Source: Gentiana macrophylla (lineage: Eukaryota; Streptophyta; Magnoliopsida; Gentianales; Gentianaceae). Taken from it: a stretch of 64,000 nucleotides of DNA. The stretch is from NCBI GenBank assembly GCA_026214975.1, contig JAOBSW010001111.1, positions 1 to 64,000 on the forward strand, in the 5' to 3' direction. The translations under genes were made by a program, and so were the position numbers. The notes beneath the pieces are model-generated. The model was not told the DNA's origin and did no database searches. It saw only the letters and a program-made list of their open reading frames with translations. Positions 1-12,545 of this stretch are shown one piece after another (the first letter of the stretch is position 1; every line of letters begins with the position of its first letter).

Positions 1-2542
1 AATTGCTACACATGGATTTATTTGGACCTATTACACCAATTAGTATCGGTGGAAAGAAATATACTTTGGTGGTAGTAGATGATTTTTCAAGATACACTTG
101 GGTAATCTTTCTAACCAAGAAAAGTGAAACCAAGCGAAACTCACGAGAACTTCTCAAGAGACTTGGAATCAAAAGGAGTTTGATTGTGAAGATAAGATCG
201 ATAAAGGCCGAATTCCTCAGCGGTGTGATTATTGAATCTTGTGAAGAAAATGGTGTGTTACACCAACTTGTCGCCACAGGAACACCACAACAAAATGGTG
301 TATTTGAAAAGAAGAAAAGCGAGAACACTCAAAGAAGCTGGGAGGACCATGATGCGTGAAGCAAAACTACGAAGATATTGGGCATAAGCGGTTAATACGA
401 CTTGTTACACTCGAGCAGGCTCTCATGAACAAGAGACATGAGAAGACTCTTATGAAATTTGGAATGGAAGAAAACCAAATGTTTCATACTTTCATGCTTT
501 TGGAAGCAAATGTTTCATCCTGATAATGGAAAAGATCAACTTCATGTTTTTGATTCTAAAGGCGATGAAGGAATTTTCCTAGGATATTCAAGTGTCGACA
601 AAGCTTTTAGAGTACTAAATAAAGGACACTCAAGCATGAAGAATCAATACATGTAGTATTTGATGAACCAAACTTCCCTGGTGAAACAGCGAAGACACAC
701 GAGAACCCGTTTCTCGATCTCGATTACAGTCATACAGAACCAAATTCGATTGACATTGGTAGATTACAAATCTCAGTTGTTGGATCAAGATCAACCTCGG
801 TTTCCATTCACTCTTCAACCTAAACAACTTCATTCGAGATCCAGTTGAACAAGTTCAAGAATCAGTTTACGAAAAAGCAGTTGAACAAAATGCAAATCAG
901 TTATTACAAACTCACACATCAATGGATGAGAGATCACCCTGAAGAACAAGTTATTGGTGATACACAAAGTGGAGTTCGAACAAGACATCAACTAGATGCA
1001 ATGATTGCATGCTTTCTATCTCAATCGAGAACCTAAAGAAATTGAAGAAGCATTGAAAGACCAGTTGGATCTTAGCTATGCAAGAAGAACTCAGCGAATT
1101 GAAAGAAATCAAGTATGGGAATTGGTGGATAGACCCGGCTCATGTGAATATCATTGGAACCAAATGGGTCTTGAGAAATAAACTTGATGAAGATGGGAAT
1201 ATCATCGAAACAAGGCGGACTTGTAGCCAAAGGATACTCTCAAGCGAAGGCATAGACTTTGATGAAACCTATGCACCGATCGCAAGATTAGAAGCAATGA
1301 TTATTTCTTGCCTTTGCGCTCACAAGAAATTCAAAGTTTATCAAATGGATGTCAAAAGCGCATTTTGAATGGAATTCTTGAAGAAGAAGTATATGTTCAA
1401 CAACCACCCGGATTTGAAATCAAAGATCAAGCGAGATAAAGTTTTCAAATTAAGAAAATCTCTTTATGGACTCAAACAAGCGCCAAGAGCTTAGTGCGAA
1501 ACTCTATCTCGGTTCTAGTGTACAATGGATTTATTAAAGGAACAATCGACAAAACTCTTTTGAGGATGAAGAATGGAGAAGATACTCTACTTGTTCAAAT
1601 TTATGTTGATGATATCATCTTTGGATCGGAAAATGAACAATTATCTTGAGAAATTTGCAAGCTTGATGAAAAGCAAATTTCGAGATGAGTATGATGGGTG
1701 AACTAAATTATTTTCTAGAATTGCCAAGTTAAGCAGTTAGGTGATGGAATTTTTATTCATCAAACCAAATATACAAGAGAACTTATTAAAAAGTTTGGTA
1801 TGGGAAATCTATTGGAATTTCTACACCAATAGGGACCAACATCGAGGCTTGATGAAGACAAAGAAGGTAAAGATGTTGATCAAACACTCTACTGAAGGAT
1901 GATTGGAAGCTTACTCTATCTTGACCAAATAGCCCGGACATATCTTTTGATGTCGGTGTATGTGCAAGATTTCAATCAAGACCAAAAGAAAGTCATCTCA
2001 CGATTGTGAAAAGAACTTTGAAATATCTAAAGACCTGAGACAAAGTTGGAATTTGGTATTCAAAAGAAGGAGAATTCAAGTGATTTCTTATTGATTCAGG
2101 ACTATCTTTGGATGTAAAGTGGGCGAGAAAAAGCACATCAGGCACATATCGGTTATTAGGAAATAGACTTGTGTCATGGTTCACAAAAGAAAAACTCAAT
2201 TTCAACCTACGGTGAAGGTGAATATATAGCGACGGAAGTTGTTGTGCTCAAGTTTTATGGATCGAGACAACAATTAGAGACTATGGGATATGAAGAAGGA
2301 ACAATTCCCATAATGTGTGATAATACGAGTGCAATTGCAATTGCGATAATCGATTTTACACTCAAGGACAAAACACATTGATGTCCGTCATCACTTTATA
2401 AGAGATCATGCGAGAGAAGAAGGATATACTTGATTCTTTATGTACTCTTGAAGATCACTTGGCGAGATATCTTTACAAAGCCTTTGGATAAACAAATATT
2501 TGCTAAATTAAGGCCGAGTTAGGAATAATCAAAGTCGGCTAG
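1..2542 (+). pseudogene. decayed Ty1/copia pol (integrase, RT, RNase H)
   Basis: Remains of the polyprotein that integrates and reverse-transcribes the element. Recognisable pieces: the integrase core opening with HMDLFGP and VVDDFSRYTW (3-359); the LGYSS/AFRVLNK part of the integrase C-terminus (459-656); the RT start with GTKWVLRNK and YAPIARLEA (1078-1368); the RT active-site block YVDDIIFGS near 1600; and RNase H with MCDNTSAI (2169-2381). These lie in different frames, separated by many stops and small indels, so no active enzyme can be made. The closest relative in the window is pol of element H (59120-62228), which keeps the same order with fewer breaks. Confidence 0.9.
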
Positions 2543-2904
2543 TCGATTAAGCAGGAGAGATTCGTCAGGGATTAATCTTTGTTATAATGGGTGCTCTCAC
2601 TTAGCATTAGTCATTGACATCAACAATCTCAAACTGACAACTGAAGAACTTGACAAACTGATTAATTTGATGGGACCACTTTATCTCAAGAAACTGAATC
2701 TCAGCATCAGTTTTCATCCCAGTCAAAGTTAGTCAAAGATTGATAAGATAGAATCTTGGCGAGTTATATCGCATTAAATTACCACAGTTCTTTTTGTCAG
2801 AATTTCGTGTGTACACCTCACGTTTGTCAGAATGGTACACGCATCGGTTATCGAAACCATCATGGAATTTGAAAAGTTGTACCACTCAACCGCCAGAATA
2901 TCCC

Positions 2905-2916
2905 ACCTATTTATTC
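2905..2916 (+). promoter_or_regulatory. TATA-like box ahead of the third ORF of A
   Basis: The string ACCTATTTATTC sits 111 bp before the ATG at 3019 in an AT- and C-rich stretch that looks like a plant core promoter followed by a 5' UTR (CACACTATTCACTATTC, TTCTCTCAAA). Elements D and H have TATA-like boxes at the same distance before the same ORF. The function is inferred. Confidence 0.4.
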
Positions 2917-3018
2917 AACCTCCATTCACACTATTCACTATTCAAATTCAAATTATTTTCTAAAAGACTCTTACAACTCCTTCTCTCAAAAATCAAACTT
3001 GTGTGTTCACACTCACAT

Positions 3019-5330
3019 ATGGCGATTCGAGATGATTCAAGAGACACTCGGTTGATCACAGAAATTGGATGAGCTAACACTTGACATGTATGAAGGTTTA
3101 TGTCAAAACACTTTGTTGCTTGATTGTGTCCGAGACAAAATCGAAAAACAACCAGGATTGAATAACATCCTTGAAGTTAGTTTCAAAGAAGCGAGATGTG
3201 GAAGGTATCTTACAATTTTGGCAAAATATGCGAATGGCGAGAGATTTCTTAATAACTACGGTTCGTGAGGATCGGATTGTTCTCAATGAAAGAGTTTTAC
3301 GGTCACTCTTTGGCCGCAAAACACAACAACAACCTCAAGCGAGTTCGGCACTTTATCATTGAAGAAGGAAGCTTTTCTCTCAATGATCACTTCATATCTG
3401 AGAACCAATACACTGGTGTTCATATCGATAAAATCAAAGCGGAATTTGGACATCTCGGTGGATGGCTCGGTGAGACATGTTATTGGAAAATCAAAGGAAT
3501 CAACATCTTGTCGAGAAGATTGTATCTATCTCATGAGCATGTCTGGGATGGAATAGAATTCAATTGGGCGGGTATATTCTAAATCAGTTCAAGAAGCAAC
3601 ACCTGGTGAGTTGGAAAGTGCAAAAGAGCACAAGCTCAAGGTCAAATAAGCGATGGGAGATTCCGACTAAAGAAAACACTTAGTGGAATCATTCAGTTTT
3701 ACTTAGAAAAGATTAGGGAAGGAAAGCAGACAAGGCAAACTGAAGCTTTGAAGCAAAGCACAGAATCAATCTCCCAACCTAAAGCAAGTCAGAAACCGGA
3801 AGCTGAACACAGAGGCACCAAGCGAAAAACCAGTTCAATAGAAGGAAGATCAGTTGCAAGGGGGAACGACAACAACAAACTGAAGTCACTACAGATCGTA
3901 CTTCTCAGTTACAACAGACAACGGTTCAGAAATCAGCACCAATTTTCGAAGCTGATAGAATCATCAAGATGATGAAAATGAAACTTCAACGAAGGTTTTG
4001 AGACATTAGTTTGCAGCGACTGAAGAGAAGTTACTCTTGGAGACATTGGAAGTTAGAGATCTTTATTCTCTGTTTTCTATAAAAGAATTTCTTGACAATT
4101 GCTTTAAAAGATTTCTTGAGTTAGCAAAAAGAAGAGTCGGGAACATCATCTAAAGGCAGTTCAAAGAAGAACGATGATGGTGATGATGGAAAATCGAGAC
4201 AAGCGATGAAACTACGGTTTGCAACCGATTACTCAACCTCAACTGTAGCAAAGCAAAGTGAACCACAACAAGAAGAATTGCGGTTGGAAATCGGACAAGC
4301 GACACTCGTGGGCGGTGATGAAGCCCGACAAGCTGATGGTTATTCTGATGATACTCGGGACAAGGACGAGATTGAAGATACATATGATCCTTCATTTGTC
4401 TATCTAAGGATGAATTAGCCAAAGTTCATGAAAACTTGAAAATTGTACTCGATCAGAGAGACACACTGAAACGATCTTTTATCAAACATCTACGGACATC
4501 TTGAGTATAGAACTAGAAGCGATGTTTGATTCATGCAAGATTAGAGATGATTCACAAAGCAAGTTCAAGTTACGCCGAAATTGTGCTACTCAAGCAACAA
4601 CTCGAAAATACAACATGATAGATAGAGAAACTCATGCTCAGGCTCATTGGCATATGAATCAACATATCTACGGGTTGGAAACTCAGCTTAAGGAAGTACT
4701 TGCTTCTCAGCGTCAGATTTCGGAAGATCAAAAGGCAACTCATGCCCTGGTAGATCAGTTGTATGATGCCAAAAAGGGGGAAGCTGAAGAAGAAAAGCTG
4801 AAGTTACTTGGAGAGATGAAGCGACTTGAAGAAGAACTACAACGTTACCGTTCAGATCCCAAATCTTTGAAAAAAGAGTTAACTGATAATCAACTTATTG
4901 AAAAATACAGTCATCCTAGAGACAAAAGAGTAACTCTTACAAAGGATCTGTGGACACAGTTTAACAAAGATTTCAATCCTATTAAAGCCAAGTACAAGGA
5001 CAGAACATTCGAAGAATCCTTGAACTATTTTACATCGAGATATCTACTCAAAAGCAGAAAATTGCACAACACAAGAAGAATCTAAGGATTGATGATAAAC
5101 TGAAGATTAAAGACAAGTGAACAAATGAAGGTGATCTAGCGAGAATTTGAAAGTTACTACTTAAAAGACTCAAGCTTACCCAAGCTAATTCAATGGAGAA
5201 GATGGAAAGAAAGTAGTCAAGTTGACTACAATAAGACTTTCTCAAGGAAGACTCCAAGCTAGAAGAAGATTTTATTTGTATGAAAAAGCAAGAAAATATG
5301 ACTCGATCATGCAAAAAGCTAAAAGAAGCT
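3019..5330 (+). pseudogene. third (post-pol) ORF of Sirevirus-like element A, broken
   Basis: An extra ORF between pol and the 3' LTR, in the position of the envelope-like ORF of Sireviruses. It starts at ATG 3019 and is broken by a stop at codon 18 and several frameshifts. Visible pieces: an N-terminal part (3019-3580) with a VREDRIVLNERVLRSLFG block; a Q/K/E-rich hydrophilic middle; and a charged C-terminal half (4501-5085) predicted by eye to be coiled coil (EAEEEKLKLLGEMKRLEEEL), with LIEKYS and DLWTQFNKDFNPIKAKYK segments shared with C and, weakly, D. No signal peptide or membrane segment is evident, so an envelope role is unproven. Confidence 0.75.
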
Positions 5331-5470
5331 TAGTCTTTAGTCACGATTATTTGAACATAATGTACTTATCCGAGTTTTGCTCATTCTAATGAAAACCAGT
5401 TTTGAGTTTTACATTGCTTTACTTTGTTTTGATCTTTAAGCTTTTCTTTTAGGGAGAGTTTTGGCATCAT

Positions 5471-5484
5471 CAAAAAGGGGAAAT
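5471..5484 (+). other. polypurine tract of element A
   Basis: CAAAAAGGGGAAAT directly before the LTR start TGTTGG. Primer site for plus-strand DNA synthesis, preceded by the Sirevirus-typical GGCATCAT. Confidence 0.85.
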
Positions 5485-7177
5485 TGTTGGAAATAAAATT
5501 TATGTTTTGATGATAATTCATCTAACTTGTTCAAAGTATTATCTTAACCCCATTGATGAAGTCTTTGAAGCAATTTGTTATAGTGAAAAGCTAAAAGATG
5601 TCTAGAGGCTCGAATGTATAAGTCTTACTGAAGTCGATAATTGTATAGGTTATATCAGGACAAGCCTTTGTAATAATTAGCGTGTTGTAAAACTAAAAAG
5701 TGGAAATCATTTAGAAAACTAGAAACTACCAATACAAGCAAAGCGACTCAGAGCACACCTACGTGGCGAAGAAGGTAAGTTATTGAGATTTCTGATTTCG
5801 GTTGGCTTATCTAGAAGATTGAAGAACGAGGGTTCAAACTCGATTATGAAGATTACAAGTCGAGGCAAAGTTGGACTTGAGGCAAGATTGTGGTGACTGA
5901 GGCCGACTTTATGGATCTTGTATGAAGACCTTAGAATCATAAGGACAATGAATTCTTAGTTGATAATGAATCATGGTGTACTCTGATTAAGTCAATAATA
6001 ATCAGATGAAAACTGGAGCACTGATATTTGAAGAAGAGTAAAATTTATGTTAATGCTCCAAGTCGGTTAGAAAGCGACAAGTGAAAACTTCGAGGATAAA
6101 GCGATAAGGAAACTCGGTTTTATAAGTCGATCATCCAACAAGCGAAAGTGCGGTGGAGCGTTGAAAAGGAAACAATTTCATTGGATTAATTCTGACAACT
6201 GCGAGCGGGTGAAAATATATCCGTTGCGAGAAAGAGACAACGATACAATTCGAATCTAAGCGGATGAGCGTTGGACCTTATACTATAAATAGAGGACTTT
6301 GCACCCAGGAACAAAAAGAGAGATTTACAAGATTTAACGAGCAAGTTTATGCATTAATCATCTTATTCGAATTGCTATCATATCTGAACTTTAACAAAGA
6401 TCATATCTAGTATTTCTTCAAGTGTTCAAGCTACAAAGAATCTATCAAGGATCCAACACTTTGAAGAACCACAAACAAGAATCAATTTATTTGATTCTCA
6501 GCCCAACTTTGATTTCACATCAAAGGTTTTAGACTGTGAAGCAAACCAGGAAGGTTTCGCCAAGGACGATTGTGACAAGCGATCGGGTAGTTTTGTGTTT
6601 GTGGTAGTAGGTGGTGAAGAGGCATCGTGTACCCTCCAAGGACCAGTTGTTCAAGCATTTGGAGAGCGACCATTCTACTGTTCTACAATTGTTTAGATTG
6701 TGACGCTAGGGATTAGCCAAGGACTATTGTTTAGGACTTTTTGTAATGATGCACCTCAAGAAGTTCTAGTGGAATTTTCCTCCGCACCACGGGGAAGAGA
6801 GGATTGACGAGGATTACACCACGGAACCTCTATAATTTACGCCTTATTTACTTTACGCATTTACTTACTTACTCGGCATTTATTTATAGCATTGTGATAC
6901 TTGATTGTTATACCTTACGTCACAACCGATATTCACGTAATTCGATTCACAACACACTGATTTTCATAACGAGAATAACAAGATCAAGAAAAAGGCTAAA
7001 ATCATATCATTGCCGGTTGACTCGATTTGACTTAAGTCAGTTTGACTTAATCTTAGCTTTGTCAAACTTAACTCCACACAAGTTTTAATTGAATTTTTAA
7101 GTTGTTTAAAATCGATTTTAGGGACAAGTTTATTCACCCCCCTCTAAACTTGTGTTAGCCTTTCCAAGGGACCAACG
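5485..7177 (+). repeat. 3' LTR of element A
   Basis: About 1.69 kb, beginning TGTTGGAAATAAAATTTATG and ending TTTCCAAGGGACCAACG. Clearly homologous to the C LTR (12546-14303) and, in reverse, to the D LTR (19815-21015). It carries a TATA box at 6284. The small ORF at 6804-7088 is a chance frame in the U5-side sequence. Confidence 0.85.
6284..6291 (+). promoter_or_regulatory. LTR TATA box, element A
   Basis: TATAAATA followed by GAGGAC. The same place in LTR C has AATAAATA; D and H have TATAAATA. Probable U3 core promoter with transcription starting about 30 bp downstream. Confidence 0.6.
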
Positions 7178-9639
7178 GTATTCATTTTCAATAAGATAAT
7201 TTGTTTGTCTTATTGACGATAAATATAACATTCGTAGCATGAACCTAAGACTCGGACTTTTGTTTGATAAAGTCGAGAACCATAACATTCTTTGAAAAGG
7301 TATTAGTAACGCATCTTAAAATATATAAGCGCAAATGGTTTCCGTATTTTATAAACGCTTATTTCTATTAATTAGTACATATTCCCTAAAGACAATATCG
7401 AAAGTGGCTTAGTTTGATTCTTATCTCGAGTCAAAGGAACAACATCTCAAAGGAACAATGCCTAAGTTTCCTTTCAATCAGGAAAGGGTAATAGATTTAA
7501 AGAAGTAACATAGCTTGTTCATAACAACATTCGGGATCATATGAAATGTACAAGCTAATGGGAGTTTTTTGAAGTAGTGACATCTTTTACGACAACTATT
7601 CAAGACTCCGGTAAGTTTGTCCAACATATTTGGAGGAAATCTACGATTTCACGAGAGATAGAGTATTCCATACTCATAAATAGGTTATTGCGTAGTCTTG
7701 GGATGATGCTCGGCACTGCCTCCCAGGTGAAATGTTTTCACTAAGGGATACACCATAAATTTGCCTTATATAGTTATTGATGTGCTACGATCTGATTCTT
7801 TGAACTCATTTAAGATATTGGTTGCAAAATAACTATTGTAATGAAAAACCGAGAAGTCTACCTAAAAGATGCATATGCATTTGTGGATAAGGAGTGAATC
7901 CGGTTCACCCCACTTCCGTAAATATAGATATTTAGCATTTAGTGCTTGAAGGTAGGACTGGAAATTTTGCGTACACGTTCAGGTCGTGAAATATCTTAAG
8001 GCATTGAGTAAAGGTTGGTTATAAAACTCGTAAAATCGAGAGAATAGCGGTGATCTTTGTCAAACTTGGTGCGATAGAGTCTATAAATAACAACCTTAGA
8101 TCTTGAAGTATTTTTACTCAAGATGTTACTAAGCGATTTGTTCGATCCACATCCAACACCGGCGAGTTGGTGATAACACTAATAAAAACTACTAAACTAG
8201 ATCAAGTATATCACTCCACCCCAAACGAAGTGGGAGTATGGTTTGTCCATTACCCATTTGCGAGGACCTTATGGTCTATAGGGTATATTGATGACCTATA
8301 GTCCTTCGTGGGACTGTATAGGATCTGATCATAGAGGTTGGTTTAAAAGCCATAACCCTGTGAATGGAGTATGATACTCCAAATCTGTTAAAACTCTTGT
8401 AGAACCACCTGAGTATCTCAGGCCCAGTGGGAGTGCTTTGGAACTACACGGAGAAGAGTCGAATGAATAGGAAAGTTTAACTTTCAATGCAAAGATGAGT
8501 CATTTAGGGGTGATTTCCTAAAAGGTAGAGAGTTAACCAGACCGTGATCTCTCTTACCACTCAGGCTTGCTTGATTTCGTCAGAAAGCGGGAAATAGGGG
8601 TGATTCCCTGAGACTTCCTTGCCGAACAATGGAATCTGAATTCATTCAGAATAGAAGGGTTTTAGCTAAGAACAAATGACGGATTCGTTAAAAAATAGGG
8701 GTGATTCCCTAAGTCTTTTTTGCGAGACTAACGGTATCTTAATTTATTCAGAAAAAACCTTTGGCAGGATGCCTGCACTAGCTTATATCCTTTGGGGATT
8801 AAAGCAAACCTTTAGGTCATTTCAAAGTCATATATTTTAATATGTGGACTTGACCAGAATGTTCATAAGTCTTTCGTAGACTGGGCATCTATATTAGTAA
8901 AGTAGTATGTAGATTAGTGTTTGTGAATGGTAACACTGAAACTGTTGGAAACAACATGGGTGTGTTATCTGAAGTCAGAGTCTAACATGCCATCGGGATT
9001 AATACTAAAGGATTTGATTCGCTCAAATTCTTGTGAATCGATCATTGGCAATCCCATCTATTCACCTGGTTAAGATATTCTTGCATTTATGCAGCATTCA
9101 ACGATATAGTCTACCCTACCTCTCAGGAGTGATTATCTTAACCTGCGAGATGAATACTAAATGGGATGTTTAGTGAATCCTCAAGTATCTTGGGAGAATG
9201 AGGAATAATATGCTAGTATAATTAGGTGCAAACTAGAACATAAGTGATAACTGCGATTACGGCTTTATGTCGGATTAAGGATGATCGTTATGTAGATCTT
9301 GTCCTCGATGTTGACTCAAAGGCATGTTGAAAGTGTACCACGGATTAGATGGAAATGCGACGTTTCGATCCCAAAGATTGACTCAAGCCGCCAACCTACA
9401 GATTAGTGCACCAAGTCACATGGTGTTCGATTTTAAGTATGCGCCGGGTCAGCGACCTACCTACGGCGGCAAACTCGGTCGTGCTTGGAAAGCGTGAATT
9501 ACTAGAGATGCGCTTGGAGGTATGACTCTTGGGGATATGTCTCACTTGTTTTGAGAAAGTGGGAGAATGTTGTAGATATAGATATAGAGGGTGTGCTCTA
9601 TAACAATTATTCCACTTGCCTTTCGTGCAAGTGGGAGAT
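7178..9639 (+). other. internal region of B, no coding capacity
   Basis: No copia domain motifs are found in any frame. It contains GTGGGAG-type tracts, CTATAGG/CCTATAG inverted arms near 8270-8320, and diverged tandem units at 8504-8760. The copia-style tract AAGTGGGAGAT at 9630-9639 abuts the LTR and is the likely polypurine tract. Probably a large non-autonomous derivative depending on proteins from another element. Confidence 0.5.
8504..8760 (+). repeat. diverged ~90-100 bp tandem units with a short inverted repeat
   Basis: Units begin at 8504, 8593 and 8694, each opening with a near-palindrome of the form TAGGGG-TGAT-TCCCTA. The last two units also share a TTCAGAA segment about 50 bp in. 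Confidence 0.6.
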
Positions 9640-11385
9640 TGTTAGGTGTAGTGCCGAAAGACAATTATCTAATTGTTTTAGGATAGAATTAATAATTCAT
9701 CTTATTATATGCATGTATGCTTATAATTAAGACACTCTTGAAAACCCTAAGTACCTCATTTATTTAATCACATAACTCGGTGTATGGCTATACACAAGAG
9801 GATTGAGTTAGTGAGATGTACTTAAAATTAACCTAGTCCATAGCATTTATTAATCGAGATCACGGGTCTCATGATTAATTTGCTAATAATGCACGAGAAC
9901 ACTTTAGGTGTGTGGTCTTATCGGTTTATCGGTAATAGAAGTACCTAATGGGGCATTTATATATGATGGTAATCATACGAAATTTGGATCAATTTGATTT
10001 GAGTTCTCGATATAATTCCGTGATCGAGAAGACTTATCGAATCACAAGAATATCATAAATGGATTAATCTCAATCTGAGGTGATCACCGACAACTTCTTA
10101 GACTAGGGTGGAGTTTGATGTGTTAGTAAGGATCACCGTAGGATGTGGTCCAACAACTCTCGTTGACTCTATTCTAGGATGAGTGAGTATTTTGTGCTAT
10201 CACACATATGGAATCCATTCCTTCCCTCGGGAAGTAAGCAGACAGATTCCACTTTTTGTTAACCCTAAAGCGATCGATCGGCGAGTTCATATTATATTAG
10301 TTATGAACTAATTGATCACTAGGGGGTTAATGGTAAAAAAGGATAATATGTTTTGAGAAGGGTTTACGAAAATATCCCGAATCGAAGTGAACAGACTATG
10401 GAGGATTTATCCGTATGTAATGATTATAGCAGTGGACGCTTTCGACTCATAAATTGAGTGTAAGTTTTCTATATTCGATAGAGTTCAGTTTTGGGTTTAT
10501 GGTTGTGTAATCCCGGAATTAATAGGTTAGATATAATTATTATGTCTGATGAATAATTTTATTCGATTTATTGTAGCTACTGAATATGGGTCCATGGTCC
10601 CCGACGTGGCTCCCAAAATAGCATAATTAGTTTTCTCGTCGTTTCACCTCAATTATAATTAAATAGTGCATTGGGCTATTTAATTTGCTATGTGGATTAA
10701 TTGTTTAGTTGGACTGAATAATAAAATACATGCAAAATACTTTTTTCGTGGACTCGGCCCAAGTGTGGAATTTTCGTGTGGACTAGGGTTTTACCCAAGT
10801 CTTGGCCGAAAATTATATTATTTATTATTGGGAAATTTGTTTTATCAATAAGTAATAAGACATGTGATGAAATTATTTATGTGTTAAATAATTTAAGGTA
10901 AGAAAATCTTTTGTATATCAAATTAATTTTAGGAATATTTTAGATTTATCTTTTAAGGAAAATGATTATTATAATTGATTTTGTATTAATTATTTAATCA
11001 TTGGGGCTTAAGTTTTACTCTCCTATATAAAGAGAGTTCTCCCAAGCCTTTTGACATCACATATATCACGCCTATTTCAAAAGAATACGACTTGGAATTT
11101 TAGGCTATAGTTCTTTGGGTTCGAGTTTAGAAAACTTGGGTTTTCTAGGTAGCATATCAAGGAGAGTGCGGCGGCGTGAAACACCATCCACCTGGTGTTC
11201 TTTGGGAGATACACGTTGGAAGGTTGTGGCTTCTCAATACACATGTTCATGGAGATTTATCGTTCTTGGAGTTAAGCACCATAAAAAGGTTGGCTCCTAA
11301 ACCCCCTTGTAGTTAGATCTTTAATTTATGTTGTTTGTTTTCGTTTAGATCTAGATCTGATGCATTCCGCTGCGTAGTCGGGTCA
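9640..11385 (+). repeat. LTR of element B
   Basis: Begins TGTTAGGTGTAGTGCCGAAA right after a GTGGGAGAT tract. It has a TATA box at 11024 and ends in a CGCTGCG-containing stretch as the E LTR does (22981-23042). About 1.75 kb. The 3' end is uncertain by some bases. The ORF at 11115-11300 is not supported as a gene. Confidence 0.6.
11024..11031 (+). promoter_or_regulatory. LTR TATA box, element B
   Basis: TCCTATATAAAGAGAG in the 3' third of the LTR, a good plant core promoter match. Confidence 0.55.
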
Positions 11386-12370
11386 ATATATGATTGATCC
11401 GACGATATTACATCTAACAATCACTCAGTCTAAAGTTCAAACAGAAGCAACATATGATCCTTATGATATCCTAACAAAGGACGAATTGAGCAAAGTTCAT
11501 GAGAACTTGAAGATTGTGCTCAGCCAAAAGGATGCATACAATGGACTTTTATCCAATATATCAGGATATCTAGATTATAGAACTAAAACAGATATCTCAG
11601 TTCATGCTAGACTAGAAAGGATCCATAAGTCAAGTTCAAGTTCTGCCTCAGAAATTTTGTTACTTAAACCGAAACTTGAAGACTCAACCGCAGTAGATAG
11701 GGAAACATATGCTCAGGATCACTGGCATATGAATCAGCATATCAACGAAGTACTTGCTTCTCAGCAACGTATCTCAGCCGATCAAAAGACAACCCATACT
11801 TTGGTAGATCAATTGTATGATGCCAGAATGGAGGAAGCTGAAGAAGAAAAGCTGAAGTTACTTAAAGAAATGAAGCAACTTGAAGATGAATTGGAAAAAT
11901 ATAAATCAGATCCAAAGTGCTTAAAGAAACAGCTAACTGACGAGCATCTCATTGAGAAATATAGTCAACCTGGAGATCGGAAAGCTACTCTTTCAAAGGA
12001 TCTGTGGTTAAAGTTTGTCAAAGATCATAATCCTATCAAAGCCAAGTACAAGGATAAGACTATTGAAGAATCCTTGAACTACTTCTTATCTGATGAACTC
12101 TACAATCAGAAGATGGCGCAACATAAGATGATCAAGAAAATTGAAGACAAACAGAAGATAAAAGACAAAGTTGAACAAATGAAAGCTGATGTAGCAGAAT
12201 TTGAAAAATACTACTTGGATGAATCCGCTTTACCAAAGTTAATCTTATGGAGGAAATGGAAAGAAGGGAGTCAAGTAGACTATAACAAAACCTTTTCTAA
12301 GGAAGACTCCAAGCTAGAACATGATTATCGTCTACATGACAAAGAGATGAAGTGTATCACAGTTACATAA
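11386..12370 (+). pseudogene. third ORF of element C, 5'-truncated but open
   Basis: An open frame of over 320 codons to a TAA at 12368. The apparent ATG at 11390 lies at the B junction and is not the native start. The protein is charged and rich in E, K and Q, with a long predicted coiled coil (RMEEAEEEKLKLLKEMKQLE and IKKIEDKQKIKDKVEQMKAD). It shares HWHMNQHI, LVDQLYDA, LIEKYS and PIKAKYKDKT blocks with A, and aligns loosely with the D fragment near 14795-15037. This is the best-preserved C-terminal half of this ORF in the window. Function unknown; a structural or adaptor role is possible. Confidence 0.75.
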
Positions 12371-12530
12371 AAAGCACAGAAAAGTGCTTAGACTCTAGCT
12401 AAAATTTATTTGAACAAAGTGTAACTATTCAATTTTTGCGTATTCTAATGAAATCCAGTTTTCTAGTTTTACATTGTTTTACATTGTTTTGATCTTTAAG
12501 CTTTTCTTTTAAGGAGAGTTTTGGCATCAT

Positions 12531-12545
12531 CAAAAAGGAGGAAAT
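12531..12545 (+). other. polypurine tract of element C
   Basis: CAAAAAGGAGGAAAT before the LTR start; matches the A tract with a GG to AGG change. Confidence 0.8.

Larger units (their letters stand above)
1..7177 (+). mobile_element. Sirevirus-like Ty1/copia element A, 3' part
   Basis: Plus-strand LTR retrotransposon cut by the left window edge. The order seen is integrase, reverse transcriptase, RNase H, a third ORF, polypurine tract and 3' LTR. The pol order (integrase before RT) is Ty1/copia. The segment ending in CATCATCAAAAAGGGG directly before an LTR opening TGTTGG is typical of Sireviruses. The 5' LTR, gag and protease lie outside the window. The right end is taken as 7177, where the LTR finishes ACCAACG; C ends ACCAACA, so the terminal A has probably mutated. 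It appears to be inserted in element B. Confidence 0.85.
7178..11385 (+). mobile_element. copia-like non-coding LTR element B, 3' part
   Basis: Internal sequence without ORFs over 60 codons (7178-9639) followed by a purine-rich tract and a 1.75 kb LTR. It lies between the end of LTR A and an ORF fragment of C, so it is read as an insertion in C that was itself hit by A. Its 5' half would be left of the window. The right boundary (11385, ...GGGTCA) is a best guess, because the matching 5' LTR is not visible. Confidence 0.6.

Noticed and set aside
6804..7088. 94-codon ORF with hydrophobic character
   Set aside because: Lies in the U5 side of LTR A; LTR C at the same place has only a diverged 60-codon frame, so coding is not conserved.
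8504..8760. CRISPR-like regular repeats
   Set aside because: Only three diverged units without a constant repeat and unique spacers, in a eukaryotic transposon.
11115..11300. 61-codon ORF in LTR B
   Set aside because: No recognisable features and located in LTR sequence after the TATA box; may be a chance frame.
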